DNA of 64,000 nt from JBDXHU01 sp039989475 (GTDB lineage: Bacteria > Pseudomonadota > Gammaproteobacteria > Pseudomonadales > Halieaceae): contig JBDXHU010000011.1 in the NCBI GenBank assembly GCA_039989475.1, positions 1 to 64,000 of the forward strand, in the 5' to 3' direction. The notes beneath the pieces were generated by a model. That model had not been told where the DNA came from and ran no database searches. It saw only the letters and a list, made by a program, of their open reading frames with translations. Numbering within the stretch: position 1 is the stretch's first letter; each line of letters starts with the position of its first letter. Shown piece by piece: positions 8,808 through 17,092 of the stretch. The position numbers were made by a program, and so were the translations under genes.

Positions 8808-9461
8808 ATGCTACGAAAAATACTCATTGCGATAAGTGTTTTGATCTCAATACCGGTGATGTTGTTTCTCACCGCATGGCTTTATCCGCGCCCCGTGGAC
8901 ACCACACCGCCCTGGGTCTTTGCGAGCGACGGCAGTGAACTGAACTATTGTGACCTGCCTGAGCTCGACGGATCAGGACTCATGGCCAATGATATCCCCC
9001 GGGCCTACACGCCAGGTTGCGGCTATACACAGTACCCTCAACCTGTTTTGCGCGGCTGTACCGAACCCTTACCCGAAGGCGCGCAAGATATTCGCGGCCT
9101 ATGGCAAAGCGTTGGCAGCAAATTTCCAGACCATGTAGAGCGTATCGAACAATGTGGTGATCGCGTGGTAGTAACCACGCTTGGGGTCATACACGACCAC
9201 ACTTCCACGAATGCATCTAACGATGTGGGCCCTATGGAGATCGGTCCATTGACCTTTTGCATGCGCACCTCACATGCTACAACGGCCTGGGAGAACAACA
9301 GACTGCACTTCAAGCTCTTTGCTAAGCGTACTGTCGTAGAGCGATATATCGACGATGGCACGTACCAGTGGACACATCCGCGCTTTGGCCTCATCAAAAT
9401 GAAGCGCATCTGCACGGTGCCAGTGCATGCCCGCAGCTTTGACCGCAGCCATGCGCTGTAA
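8808..9461 (+). CDS. Six-cysteine membrane-anchored protein, unknown family (paralogue 1)
   Basis: A 217-residue protein with an N-terminal membrane anchor or signal (LRKILIAISVLISIPVMLFL) and a soluble domain that probably lies outside the cytoplasm. Conserved blocks shared with 15638-16351 are YCDLPELDGSG, TPGCGY, CTEPLP-x-GA, DIRGLW, HVERIEQCG, CMRTS and ICT-x-P. All six cysteines are conserved, so three disulfides are plausible. I do not recognise the family. The ATG at 8808 is chosen over an in-frame TTG at 8790. It is the last gene of a short plus-strand unit that converges on a long minus-strand operon. Confidence 0.8.
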   Translation: MLRKILIAISVLISIPVMLFLTAWLYPRPVDTTPPWVFASDGSELNYCDLPELDGSGLMANDIPRAYTPGCGYTQYPQPVLRGCTEPLPEGAQDIRGLWQSVGSKFPDHVERIEQCGDRVVVTTLGVIHDHTSTNASNDVGPMEIGPLTFCMRTSHATTAWENNRLHFKLFAKRTVVERYIDDGTYQWTHPRFGLIKMKRICTVPVHARSFDRSHAL

Positions 9462-9525
9462 TTGCAAAAGTGAAAACAGGGGTACTGCCGACAGGCCACG
9501 ATTTACCCAGAAGTCTTTGCCGGTT

Positions 9526-10125
9526 TCAGGATAGCGTTACCGGCCCCTGGAAGCTGCGCATGCCTGTGCCGAAGTGGAAGAAGGCAACGGTTGGCGTGGG
9601 CAGCGGGACGACCCAGGGTGACTGTAACTCAATCGTTCTAAGACAGGCGCCCTCGGGCAATGGCAGCTCTACGTCATGGTCCGCAACCCCGACAACTTCG
9701 ACAAAGTCGCCTTTGGGCAAGCTCATGATGGTCAAGGTGCGGCCCGCCTCATAGCCCACCACATGGGACTTGTTAACGTTTATCTGCATCATGCCACCAG
9801 GATGAACCGTGGGTTTTCCGGGTATGGCCACATTGATAAACTGCCTCCCGCCGATTTCACGTTCGCGCACCGGATAACCTTCGCCATCGGGTGAATACCG
9901 GAACAACGCAGCGTCCATGGAAGCGTCGCCCACCCCCATACCGCGGAAGGAATCGTCCAGCCCTTCCAGTAGTAGCTCGTAATCATGCTGGGTAGCGGGG
10001 TCGAGACTCATCCACACACGACCGGTGGCGACCTCGACAACTTCCATATGCGAATTACGACCGTAAGGGACGGCGATGCCACCTTCTGGTAACTGTTCCT
10101 GCATGAGGGCTTTCAATGACTTCAT
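9526..10125 (-). CDS. Conserved-looking protein of unknown function
   Basis: A 199-residue soluble protein without a signal peptide or membrane segment. It contains many short beta-like stretches, for example HPGGMMQINVNKSHVVGYEA and LTIMSLPKGDFVEVVGV, suggesting a beta-sandwich or barrel. I do not recognise the family. The ATG at 10125 is preferred over 10140 because GAGGAA stands five bases before it. It is the last gene of a minus-strand series, 17 bp after the DJ-1-like gene, so it probably acts with that protein. Confidence 0.75.
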   Translation of the reverse strand: MKSLKALMQEQLPEGGIAVPYGRNSHMEVVEVATGRVWMSLDPATQHDYELLLEGLDDSFRGMGVGDASMDAALFRYSPDGEGYPVREREIGGRQFINVAIPGKPTVHPGGMMQINVNKSHVVGYEAGRTLTIMSLPKGDFVEVVGVADHDVELPLPEGACLRTIELQSPWVVPLPTPTVAFFHFGTGMRSFQGPVTLS

Positions 10126-10142
10126 CGCTATTCCTCGCAAGT

Positions 10143-11003
10143 TTATTTAACTCGCTGGTCCAGAATGGCCATGATGTTCTGGGCGGTCTCAAAGCTGGAG
10201 TTCTGGTTCTGTCCGGTGACAAAACGCTTCTCGTCGTCTACCACCGTGCTGGTAGCGAAGAAATCCATGAATCTCTCCTGGCTGGAATAGATGCCGCCGG
10301 CCTTGCGTAACTCCGTTTCCGGGTGCAAGGGGGTTACCTCTATGCCCAGTTCCTTCACCTGCTTGTCGCTGACACCGGTAATCTTGCGCCCGGCGATCAG
10401 CAGCTTGCCATCGCGATCCCGCGCCCGAATAAAGCCCAGGGCACCGTGGCAGACAGAGCCGAACACGGTTTCTTTCTCTCCGTAATAGGCCTCGCTGACC
10501 TTCTGCCCCAATACATCGGAATAACCGAGATCGTAGGCGGCACCCCAGCCGCCGGCAATCCACACCACGTCGTAGCGGGTAAAGTCCAGGTCATCGATTT
10601 TCAGGGAATTTTTCGCCTTGGCCTGAGCCACGGAATCCTGCAGGAAGCGCTCATCTTCGGGCGACCTGATAACCCGGCCCAAGGTCTGGGGGTCTATGGG
10701 TATCTCACCGCCCTTGATACTGGCGATCTCCACTTCCATTCCCGCGTCCTGGAACTGGTAGTAGGCGATGGTGAATTCCGAGGCCATGACACCGGTGGGA
10801 TCGCCGCCGGTTTCCCCCGGCGCATTCAACACACCGTGACTGGTAGTGATTAACAGGGCCCGCTTGCCAGGCAAGCTGTAGTCCCGGGCATTTTCGTAAA
10901 CGGGGTGTATGCCCAGGCTGTGGACGATGGTGGGCAGGGCCAGAACCAACAGCACCACCAGGGACAGAATCGCACCGGCGCCGATCAGTATCTTCTTAAA
11001 CAT
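10143..11003 (-). CDS. Membrane-anchored DJ-1/PfpI (Hsp31-like) family protein
   Basis: A 287-residue protein of the class-I glutamine amidotransferase-like DJ-1/PfpI family. An N-terminal membrane helix (about 5-28) precedes the domain. The nucleophile elbow GSVCHGALGF places Cys185 and His186 as in Hsp31 and glyoxalase III-type members. E76 in ASEFTIAYYQF is the expected acidic partner. Such proteins are deglycases, chaperones or isocyanide hydratases; the actual activity is open. The membrane tether is unusual for the family. A GTG at 11009 is an alternative start; AGGAG serves both. The gene follows a palindromic repeat (11054-11099) and the sulfatase gene. Confidence 0.85.
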   Translation of the reverse strand: MFKKILIGAGAILSLVVLLVLALPTIVHSLGIHPVYENARDYSLPGKRALLITTSHGVLNAPGETGGDPTGVMASEFTIAYYQFQDAGMEVEIASIKGGEIPIDPQTLGRVIRSPEDERFLQDSVAQAKAKNSLKIDDLDFTRYDVVWIAGGWGAAYDLGYSDVLGQKVSEAYYGEKETVFGSVCHGALGFIRARDRDGKLLIAGRKITGVSDKQVKELGIEVTPLHPETELRKAGGIYSSQERFMDFFATSTVVDDEKRFVTGQNQNSSFETAQNIMAILDQRVK

Positions 11004-11053
11004 ATGCACTAACTCCTAAACTTGCATTTCCAGCTGGCAGTCCAGCTGACTGA

Positions 11054-11099
11054 GGGGACAGACCACGATTTGTTGACTCATAAATCGTGGTCTGTCCCC
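11054..11099. repeat. GGGGACAGACCACG palindrome, copy 1
   Basis: Perfect 18-bp inverted arms (GGGGACAGACCACGATTT and its complement) around a 10-base loop, in the gap between the sulfatase and DJ-1-like genes. Near-identical palindromes occur at 16375 and 26333 and a half-copy at 30123. It looks like a REP-type extragenic element; the hairpin could also attenuate transcription or protect mRNA ends. Confidence 0.8.
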
Positions 11100-11103
11100 A
11101 ATT

Positions 11104-12780
11104 TTAATTGGGGGTGTAGACGTACTCGTCGCCCTCAACGAACTTCTCGGCCAGAGTCTTGTCGACCATCACCGGCATTTGCACAGTGGACTCATACAGC
11201 GGGCCGCGGGAGCCAGCCTGATGGGCCGCCAGCAGTGCACTCAGCTCCTCAAGTTTGTCGGGGCGACTGGCGGCAAGGTTGTTTTTCTCAGTAGGGTCGT
11301 CCGCGAGCTTATACAACCATTTTTGCATGCCGTCGGTGGGGCGATCATTGACCTGTAATTTCCAGTCGCCATGGCGCACCACCTGGTAGTGGCCGTTCTG
11401 CCAAAACAGGGTTTTGCGGTTCCAGTTGTCGGCCCCCTCCCCTGTCGCAAGCGGCACCAGATTCACGCCGTCAATGGCAACACCTTCAGGTTGAGGCGCA
11501 CCGGCAGCGGCGGCCAGGGTGGGCATCATATCGATATGAGCAACGGGGGTATCCACAGAGGTACCTGCGGTGATTTTGGCCGGCCACTTCACAAACATCG
11601 GTACTCGCAGGCCGCCTTCAAACATGGTGATTTTCCAGCCGCGGAACGGGCTGTTCACATCCGGGATGCCAATATATCCAGCACCACCATTGTCGCTGGT
11701 GAATACCACCACCGTATTGTCGGCGATGCCCTCTTCTTCCAGGGTATCGAGGATGCGGCTGACGCTGCGATCAACTGCGCGAATCATACCCGCGTAAACC
11801 CTCTTACGGTGGGGTTTTATTTCGCCCAGCGCCTCGTAGTCTTCACGCGTGGCCTGCAACGGGGTATGTGGCCCCCAGTGCGCCAGATAGAGAAAGAAGG
11901 GCCGGTTCTTGTTGGCCTTGATCACCTTGATGGATTCGTCGGTCCAGTAGTCCGTGAGATAGCCACCGGGTTTGAATTTGTCCGCATCGCCGGAGTTATA
12001 AGAGGCTGAAAAACCCATGCCCGCCCAGAGAAATTTGTCTATCGGGTCAAAAGAGAGTTTGGCGTTAACCACATTGGGATCGTCCTCCGGCAAGTACAAA
12101 CCGCTTTGCATCAGCAGGCTGTCATCAAAACCCTGTTCGTGGGGCGCCATGCCGTTTTCGCGGCCCAGGTGCCATTTGCCGATATGAGCGGTGTAATACC
12201 CCTGCGCTTTCAGTGTTTCTGCGATGGTCACCTCGGAAGCCGGTAAGCCCTTGCGCTCATAGGGCGGCTGGCTTTCCTCCAGGGCCTCATCATAAAAAGA
12301 GGGGGGCAAACCACTATCCATGCTTTTGCTAACTGCAGAGACCATCTTGATCATACCGCCAGGTGTGGGGGTGAACTCGAAGCCGGTGCGGGTGGGGTAG
12401 CGACCGGTCATCATCATCGCTCGCGATGGCGCACAGGTACTGGCGCCGGAATAAGACTGGGTAAAAACCGCCCCTTCCGCAGCCAGGCGATCAATGCCGG
12501 GAGTTTGCATGCCGCCCACGCCACCACCGAAGGTGGAGATATCGTTATAGCCCAGGTCATCCGCCACGATAAGGATAATATTAGGAGGCTGTTCACCCAC
12601 CACTGCCACCGGCGCTGCGGGCCCCTGCTGCCAGGGAATTTCCCTGTTGGGGGCGACATCGGCATATCTCTCGCTGGTCTTGTACTTTACCAGTGCGAGC
12701 AGAAGGTCTGCGCGCTTGGACCAGCCGATGCCACCCACAATTACTGCGACAAGCAGAAATGAGACAAGGAACTTTTTCAT
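11104..12780 (-). CDS. Arylsulfatase, Cys-type, membrane-anchored (sulfatase 1)
   Basis: A 558-residue sulfatase that should hydrolyse a sulfate ester outside the cytoplasm. The N terminus has a membrane segment (KKFLVSFLLVAVIVGGIGW). Catalytic features are PPNIILIVADDLGYND (metal-binding Asp pair near 74-75), C116-A-P-S-R120, the formylglycine signature C-x-P-x-R, GKWHLG, and FTSDNGG. The cysteine needs oxidation by a formylglycine-generating enzyme that is not in this window. It overlaps the DUF1330 gene by four bases (ATGA), so both are in one operon. The substrate is unknown; the neighbours argue for a sulfated lipid or isoprenoid rather than a polysaccharide. Confidence 0.92.
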   Translation of the reverse strand: MKKFLVSFLLVAVIVGGIGWSKRADLLLALVKYKTSERYADVAPNREIPWQQGPAAPVAVVGEQPPNIILIVADDLGYNDISTFGGGVGGMQTPGIDRLAAEGAVFTQSYSGASTCAPSRAMMMTGRYPTRTGFEFTPTPGGMIKMVSAVSKSMDSGLPPSFYDEALEESQPPYERKGLPASEVTIAETLKAQGYYTAHIGKWHLGRENGMAPHEQGFDDSLLMQSGLYLPEDDPNVVNAKLSFDPIDKFLWAGMGFSASYNSGDADKFKPGGYLTDYWTDESIKVIKANKNRPFFLYLAHWGPHTPLQATREDYEALGEIKPHRKRVYAGMIRAVDRSVSRILDTLEEEGIADNTVVVFTSDNGGAGYIGIPDVNSPFRGWKITMFEGGLRVPMFVKWPAKITAGTSVDTPVAHIDMMPTLAAAAGAPQPEGVAIDGVNLVPLATGEGADNWNRKTLFWQNGHYQVVRHGDWKLQVNDRPTDGMQKWLYKLADDPTEKNNLAASRPDKLEELSALLAAHQAGSRGPLYESTVQMPVMVDKTLAEKFVEGDEYVYTPN

Positions 12781-13214
12781 TGGAAATCACCCTCCAACCA
12801 CTGGCCCTTAAAGCCAGTAGTTTCGATATTGAGTTGGCCTGCCAATCCGGCGGTACGGTGCACCCCGATTTCCTGCATACCCTCTGACTGCATCACCTCG
12901 AGCATGACCTGGCGCGAGGGCCACACTGCCAGCGCGACCACGTCCCACAGTTCCTCTACCTCACCAAGCATCAGGCGCTCCACGTCGCCCTCGAAACCAA
13001 TGCCACCGCCAATGCCTTGCAGCAATTTCTTTACGCCGTGTTCATATAGCTCGTAAGCCTCGCGCCCGCTAAGATCAGTTTCACGGCCATCCTCATACTC
13101 AGCTTTTTCCTTGAACTTGATTAGATTGACCATGCAGATCGGGCCCTCGGCGCCGGGCGCCAGAAAACCCTGTATCTGCTCTTCATTGGGGTACACTTTG
13201 TTGACGACTTCCAT
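12777..13214 (-). CDS. DUF1330-family protein
   Basis: A 145-residue soluble protein with the dimeric alpha/beta-barrel pattern of DUF1330: GPICMVNLIKFK near the N terminus, then DVVALAVWPSRQVMLEVM near the C terminus. The biochemical role of the family is unsettled. GAGGAAA precedes the ATG. The stop codon overlaps the start of sulfatase 1 by ATGA, so translation is probably coupled. A membrane-bound protein with a similar domain is encoded at 8076-8723. Confidence 0.85.
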   Translation of the reverse strand: MEVVNKVYPNEEQIQGFLAPGAEGPICMVNLIKFKEKAEYEDGRETDLSGREAYELYEHGVKKLLQGIGGGIGFEGDVERLMLGEVEELWDVVALAVWPSRQVMLEVMQSEGMQEIGVHRTAGLAGQLNIETTGFKGQWLEGDFQ

Positions 13215-13259
13215 CGGTATTTCCTCTTCTCAAAATCGTGTGCGCTAATTCAAAGCCAG

Positions 13260-13313
13260 CTACAACAATGCGGCGCCAAACGCCAGCAACCCTACCCAGA
13301 TTGTAATAGTCAT
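13260..13313 (-). CDS. Possible 17-residue hydrophobic peptide
   Basis: The frame MTITIWVGLLAFGAALL starts in an ATGA overlap with the stop codon of the upstream SDR gene (ATG 13313-13311, SDR TGA 13312-13310) and ends with TAG at 13260. Its length and composition would form a single short membrane helix. The overlap suggests coupled translation, but an ORF this short can arise by chance. No separate Shine-Dalgarno was identified. Confidence 0.3.
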   Translation of the reverse strand: MTITIWVGLLAFGAALL

Positions 13314-14122
13314 TGCCTTGCCCCCCCGTCCTGCTCACCTGACATGGCAAGATGCAGGCGGTTCATACCCTTGATCCAGCGATCGTAGTCGCCGGTTTTA
13401 CGCTGCATATAGGTTTCCACTTCAGGGTGCGGCAGGATAAGAAAGGATTCTCTTTCCAAGCCCTCAATAACGATATCGGTAAGCTGTTCTGGCTCCATCA
13501 TGCCGTCCCCGGATGCAGCCCTGGTCGCAGCCTGGCCAGCACCGGCGCTATCGTCTGACGCGGTCATGCCGGTACGCACTGCCTGCGGACAGAGCATGGA
13601 TACCTTGATTCCCTGGTGCGCATAGGTGAGAGCCAGCCATTCCCCGAAACCAACAGCGGCGTGTTTGCTCACTCCATAAGCAGCTGCGCCCACCTGATTG
13701 AGCAGGCCGGCGGCGGAGGCGGTGTTGAGAAAATAGCCGCCGCCACGCTCAATCATTTGTGGCACCAGGTGACGGGCAGCGTAGACATGGGACATTACAT
13801 TGATGTTCCAACTCATCTGCCACTCCTCGTCCGGCGATTGCTCACTTAATCCCATGCCTACCCCGGCATTACTGCAGAACAGGTCAATGGGGCCAGTAGC
13901 GCTTTCTGTTTCTTCGATAACCCGCTTGATATCCTCGTCGCTGGAGACATCGGCGGTCATGGCCACACAGCCATTATCGTTGGCTGTTTGCTGTGCATTG
14001 CCTGAGTTGATATCCACGGCAACCACCTGCCCGGCGCCCTCGGCGACAAACTTTTCCACCAGCGCCCGGCCTATGCCACTACCGGCACCTGTAACAACGA
14101 TATTTTTCCCGGTTACGTTCAT
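13310..14122 (-). CDS. Short-chain dehydrogenase/reductase
   Basis: A 270-residue classical SDR with an NAD(P)-binding VVTGAGSGIGRALVEKF motif near residues 9-25, D37 after the second strand (VVAVDINS, suggesting NAD preference), CSNAGVGMG, and the catalytic YGVSK with the upstream serine in NTASAAG. It probably oxidises or reduces a hydroxyl/keto intermediate in the pathway encoded by this operon. It follows the patatin gene by 81 bp and precedes a tiny hydrophobic ORF and the DUF1330 gene. Confidence 0.9.
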   Translation of the reverse strand: MNVTGKNIVVTGAGSGIGRALVEKFVAEGAGQVVAVDINSGNAQQTANDNGCVAMTADVSSDEDIKRVIEETESATGPIDLFCSNAGVGMGLSEQSPDEEWQMSWNINVMSHVYAARHLVPQMIERGGGYFLNTASAAGLLNQVGAAAYGVSKHAAVGFGEWLALTYAHQGIKVSMLCPQAVRTGMTASDDSAGAGQAATRAASGDGMMEPEQLTDIVIEGLERESFLILPHPEVETYMQRKTGDYDRWIKGMNRLHLAMSGEQDGGARQ

Positions 14123-14203
14123 CTGTATTTTTCCCTAAAGCAGGCAGCGACCAAGGCGCGCTGATAAAATTTCGGTCATTGTCATGATGTTTATTCCCCT
14201 TAT

Positions 14204-15634
14204 CTAAATAACAGTGTTCTTTTCATAGCGCTGTAATATCTCGCGCAGCGTGCGGCTGATCCTGGTCTGCAGGCGTATCATCTCCAGCTTTGGCCAGGTA
14301 CAGCGCTCGCCCGAGGCGATCAACTTGAGTACCTGCTTCTCCCCGGGGAAGCCGAGCAAATTTTTGGGATTGATCAGGCGATAGTCCGGCAGGATATTGA
14401 TATCGCCCACGTAGTCCTGGTTGATGATCGAGCGCATCAGGCTGGTGACCTGGGTGACCGCACCATTTTTCTTGTCTGCCCGGTCAATAATCATGGTGAC
14501 TGCATTGAACCATTCGCGGGTGGCACGTCGACTCGCGTTCTGCAGCAGTCCAAGCGAGGTTTGCTTGCGGTGCCCGTCAGTCACGAAGGGCAGAACATGA
14601 GGATTGGTCTGGCTGACGATATAGTGATTAACACCATACAGCCGCGCCAACCGTTTGGCGGGCATGTCGTCACTGACCGAACCATCTACCCAGCGGCGCG
14701 ACGGCAGGTAGCTCTTGATCTGCCCATCATCGGCCAAGGCCTGCAGGGTCACTGGTGGGAATATACCCGGTACGGCGGCAGAGGCTATCACTGCACTGCG
14801 CATCAGAACGGTGGGCGAGGTCGTGGCATTGAGAAGGCGAGATGTCTGGTGCGTTTCCGCGGGGGCGATAGAGACGTTCATCGCCCTGCCGGTTTTTTCA
14901 AAGGCTTTATGGAAAGTCATGTCATCGGGTAGATACTGCTTCAGGCTCTCCTCTATATCGGCCTGGTCGGCAGTTCCCGAACGCTTGGAAGCCTCAGGCA
15001 TTCTTTCGAGAAACACCTCGGGCTCCATTATTTCGCGCAACTCCTCGTCCGTGTGGCTGCAAACAATACTCCCGACGATAGAACCACCACTGGAGCCCGA
15101 CATGACAGTGGGAAGCAGGTCCGCCTCATGCAGCGCTCGCGCAACTCCCATGTGAAAGTACAGCAGCGAACCGGAACCACTCATCATAAATGCAGAATGA
15201 CCGAAGCAATGGCTGGCCCGGCGGAAGAAATCGAGTTTTTCTTCAGGGCTGATATCGCCCGTGTCCTCTCCGGCCAGGTGCTCCAGGGTATGGACGATTT
15301 CCTCGATGTAGTCCTCTATAACAAGCTTGGTACCGGAAAGCGCGTGGCCATAGAGCCCCGCCCGTCCCATACCCCCCATATTGCCGTGTATGCCCTCGTT
15401 CAGGGTATACAACAGTCCGCGGTGGTCGTGCCTGGCCTTCAGGCTGCGCAGGCGATCGAGGCGTGTTCGTATGGAAACGTAATCGTATTGTTGGCTATGG
15501 TCTCGCTGCCGCCAGCGGTCCAGGCCTTTACGCTTGTCATACGCCTCGGCTGCCTCGCGCCACTCCTGGTAGTTCTTTGCACCTTTGAGTGCCCGTTTGG
15601 CCCGTAATTGCGCCGCTATACCCATGCGTCCCAT
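14204..15634 (-). CDS. Patatin-like phospholipase/lipase (DUF3336 type)
   Basis: A 476-residue lipid acyl hydrolase. The N-terminal ~140 residues are the DUF3336 helical region seen in yeast Tgl3/4/5-type lipases (KNYQEWREAAEAYDKRKGLD). The patatin domain follows, with GSGSLLYFHMGVARAL, the nucleophile elbow G180-S-S182-G-G and the dyad aspartate D317-G318. Such enzymes release fatty acids from triglycerides, steryl esters or phospholipids. The stop codon of the upstream six-cysteine protein gene lies only 3 bp before this start, so the two are tightly linked. Confidence 0.9.
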   Translation of the reverse strand: MGRMGIAAQLRAKRALKGAKNYQEWREAAEAYDKRKGLDRWRQRDHSQQYDYVSIRTRLDRLRSLKARHDHRGLLYTLNEGIHGNMGGMGRAGLYGHALSGTKLVIEDYIEEIVHTLEHLAGEDTGDISPEEKLDFFRRASHCFGHSAFMMSGSGSLLYFHMGVARALHEADLLPTVMSGSSGGSIVGSIVCSHTDEELREIMEPEVFLERMPEASKRSGTADQADIEESLKQYLPDDMTFHKAFEKTGRAMNVSIAPAETHQTSRLLNATTSPTVLMRSAVIASAAVPGIFPPVTLQALADDGQIKSYLPSRRWVDGSVSDDMPAKRLARLYGVNHYIVSQTNPHVLPFVTDGHRKQTSLGLLQNASRRATREWFNAVTMIIDRADKKNGAVTQVTSLMRSIINQDYVGDINILPDYRLINPKNLLGFPGEKQVLKLIASGERCTWPKLEMIRLQTRISRTLREILQRYEKNTVI

Positions 15635-15637
15635 TAA

Positions 15638-16351
15638 CTACCCTTCGCTACTAAAAAATTCGATACGCTTGCCCCTGGGTTGGGGTGCCTTGTGCTCCTT
15701 GGGCAGGGTGCAGATCCTGTCCATATGAGTGGTGCTGCCATCCGCATACTCCCACACCAGTTGGTCGCCCTCCGGCCCTTGATGAAGGTAGCGCTTGACC
15801 ACTACCGGCCCCCAACCAAAGGCATGAAAATCCAGTACCCCGTTATTCCAGATCATGCTGGCTGAGGTGCGCATGCAGTGCTCGTTGTTGCCGATAGTGA
15901 ACGGCACAGAACCATCGGTATCGTCAGTATTAAAGCCCGCCGTGCTGTTGGGGCCATAGTCGTGAATAACCCCGCTTGTAGTCACCACGACACGGCTGCC
16001 ACACTGCTCCACCCGCTCCACGTGTCCCACATGTCCACCCTTTACTCCTAACCACAGGCCACGGATATCGTCCGCGCCCTTTGGCAATGGTTCGGTACAC
16101 TGGGCCAGAATCGGCAGGGGGAAATGTGAGTAGCCGCAGCCGGGGGTATTACCCTTGGGGATTTCCGCGGCCATTTTGCCGCTACCGTCCAGTTCCGGCA
16201 GATCACAGTAATCCAGGGTACTGCCGTCACCCGCCAGGGTGGCGGGGTCCGTGGTCAGTGGTGGTCGTGAAGAAAAGTATCCCAGCCAGAACAGAAACAA
16301 AAACAGGCAGAGCGGCACCACAATAAGGGCGGCGAATATCTTTTTGATCAT
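15638..16351 (-). CDS. Six-cysteine membrane-anchored protein, unknown family (paralogue 2)
   Basis: A 237-residue paralogue of the protein at 8808-9461, with an N-terminal membrane segment (about 5-25) and the same ordered blocks: YCDLPELDGSG, TPGCGY, CTEPLP, DIRGLW, HVERVEQCG, VVVTTSGVIHD, CMRTS and RICTLP. All six cysteines align. The region between the fourth and fifth cysteines is longer and acidic. The family is not recognised. The gene is next to a patatin-like lipase, and its paralogue is next to a GST-like operon, so a structural or lipid-binding role at the envelope is possible. The REP-like palindrome at 16375 lies just upstream. Confidence 0.8.
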   Translation of the reverse strand: MIKKIFAALIVVPLCLFLFLFWLGYFSSRPPLTTDPATLAGDGSTLDYCDLPELDGSGKMAAEIPKGNTPGCGYSHFPLPILAQCTEPLPKGADDIRGLWLGVKGGHVGHVERVEQCGSRVVVTTSGVIHDYGPNSTAGFNTDDTDGSVPFTIGNNEHCMRTSASMIWNNGVLDFHAFGWGPVVVKRYLHQGPEGDQLVWEYADGSTTHMDRICTLPKEHKAPQPRGKRIEFFSSEG

Positions 16352-16374
16352 GGAGCTGTGATTCCTATTTTATT

Positions 16375-16412
16375 GGGGACAGACCACGTTTAAGTAAACG
16401 TGGTCTGTCCCC
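16375..16412. repeat. GGGGACAGACCACG palindrome, copy 2
   Basis: Perfect 17-bp arms (GGGGACAGACCACGTTT and complement) around a four-base loop AAGT, between the crotonase stop (16415) and the six-cysteine gene. It is the same family as 11054-11099 and 26333-26364. It may split the long operon transcriptionally. Confidence 0.8.
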
Positions 16413-16414
16413 CT

Positions 16415-17077
16415 TTAACCGGTCACCAGGGCGTCGGCCATAGGCCCAAACCAGGTTTGCTTGAGCGTTTGGAATATACCCGGCTCCTTGGTGCCCAGTT
16501 GACTGGCCAGGACCTTGGCCTGTTCCAGCAGTTCATCCATGGGCGCCTTGCCGTCAGCTATGCCCGCTGCAATCGCCTCATCCGCCGTGTAACGCTTGCC
16601 GGTCAGCAGTGCATCCCGGGCGGTATTGGCGGGCAACTTGCCCTGCAGAATACCCATCATGGCTGGTGGAATGGGCACGCCCACGTCCACCTCGGACACG
16701 GAAAACCAACCCCTGTCCTCGCGCATGATGCGGTAATCACAGGAAAGCGCCATGAATGCCCCTCCGGCAAAGGCGTGGCCATTCATCGCGGCAACGGTTG
16801 GGCAGGGCAGCACCAGGAAACGCTTATGAATCTCGGCCATCCGCTTGCCAAACTGCTGCATTTCATCGGGAGTCAACGTCATCAGTTTTTCCAGGTTGAG
16901 GCCATTACAGAAAAACTTGTCGACACCACTGAGCACCAGTGCCGCACCCTGGCCACAATCGGCTTCCACTGTATCCAGTATTTCCAGCATACGCTGCTGC
17001 CAGTCCGGGCAGATGGTATTGGGGCCGTCGTTCATGGTGACCAGGTGAAGGTCACCGTCTTTGGCGTAATCAATCAT
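16415..17077 (-). CDS. Enoyl-CoA hydratase/isomerase (crotonase family)
   Basis: A 220-residue crotonase-fold protein, shorter than the usual 255-290. It carries ALVLSGVDKFFCNGLNLE, the oxyanion-hole segment AAMNGHAFAGGAFMALSCDY and a GVPIPPAMMGIL region. It lacks the common acidic pair seen in classical hydratases, so it may be an enoyl-CoA isomerase (the shorter ECI-like branch) rather than a hydratase. The gene is 15 bp after the acyl-CoA dehydrogenase gene in the same operon. Confidence 0.85.
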   Translation of the reverse strand: MIDYAKDGDLHLVTMNDGPNTICPDWQQRMLEILDTVEADCGQGAALVLSGVDKFFCNGLNLEKLMTLTPDEMQQFGKRMAEIHKRFLVLPCPTVAAMNGHAFAGGAFMALSCDYRIMREDRGWFSVSEVDVGVPIPPAMMGILQGKLPANTARDALLTGKRYTADEAIAAGIADGKAPMDELLEQAKVLASQLGTKEPGIFQTLKQTWFGPMADALVTG

Positions 17078-17092
17078 TCTTAGTCCCTATTA

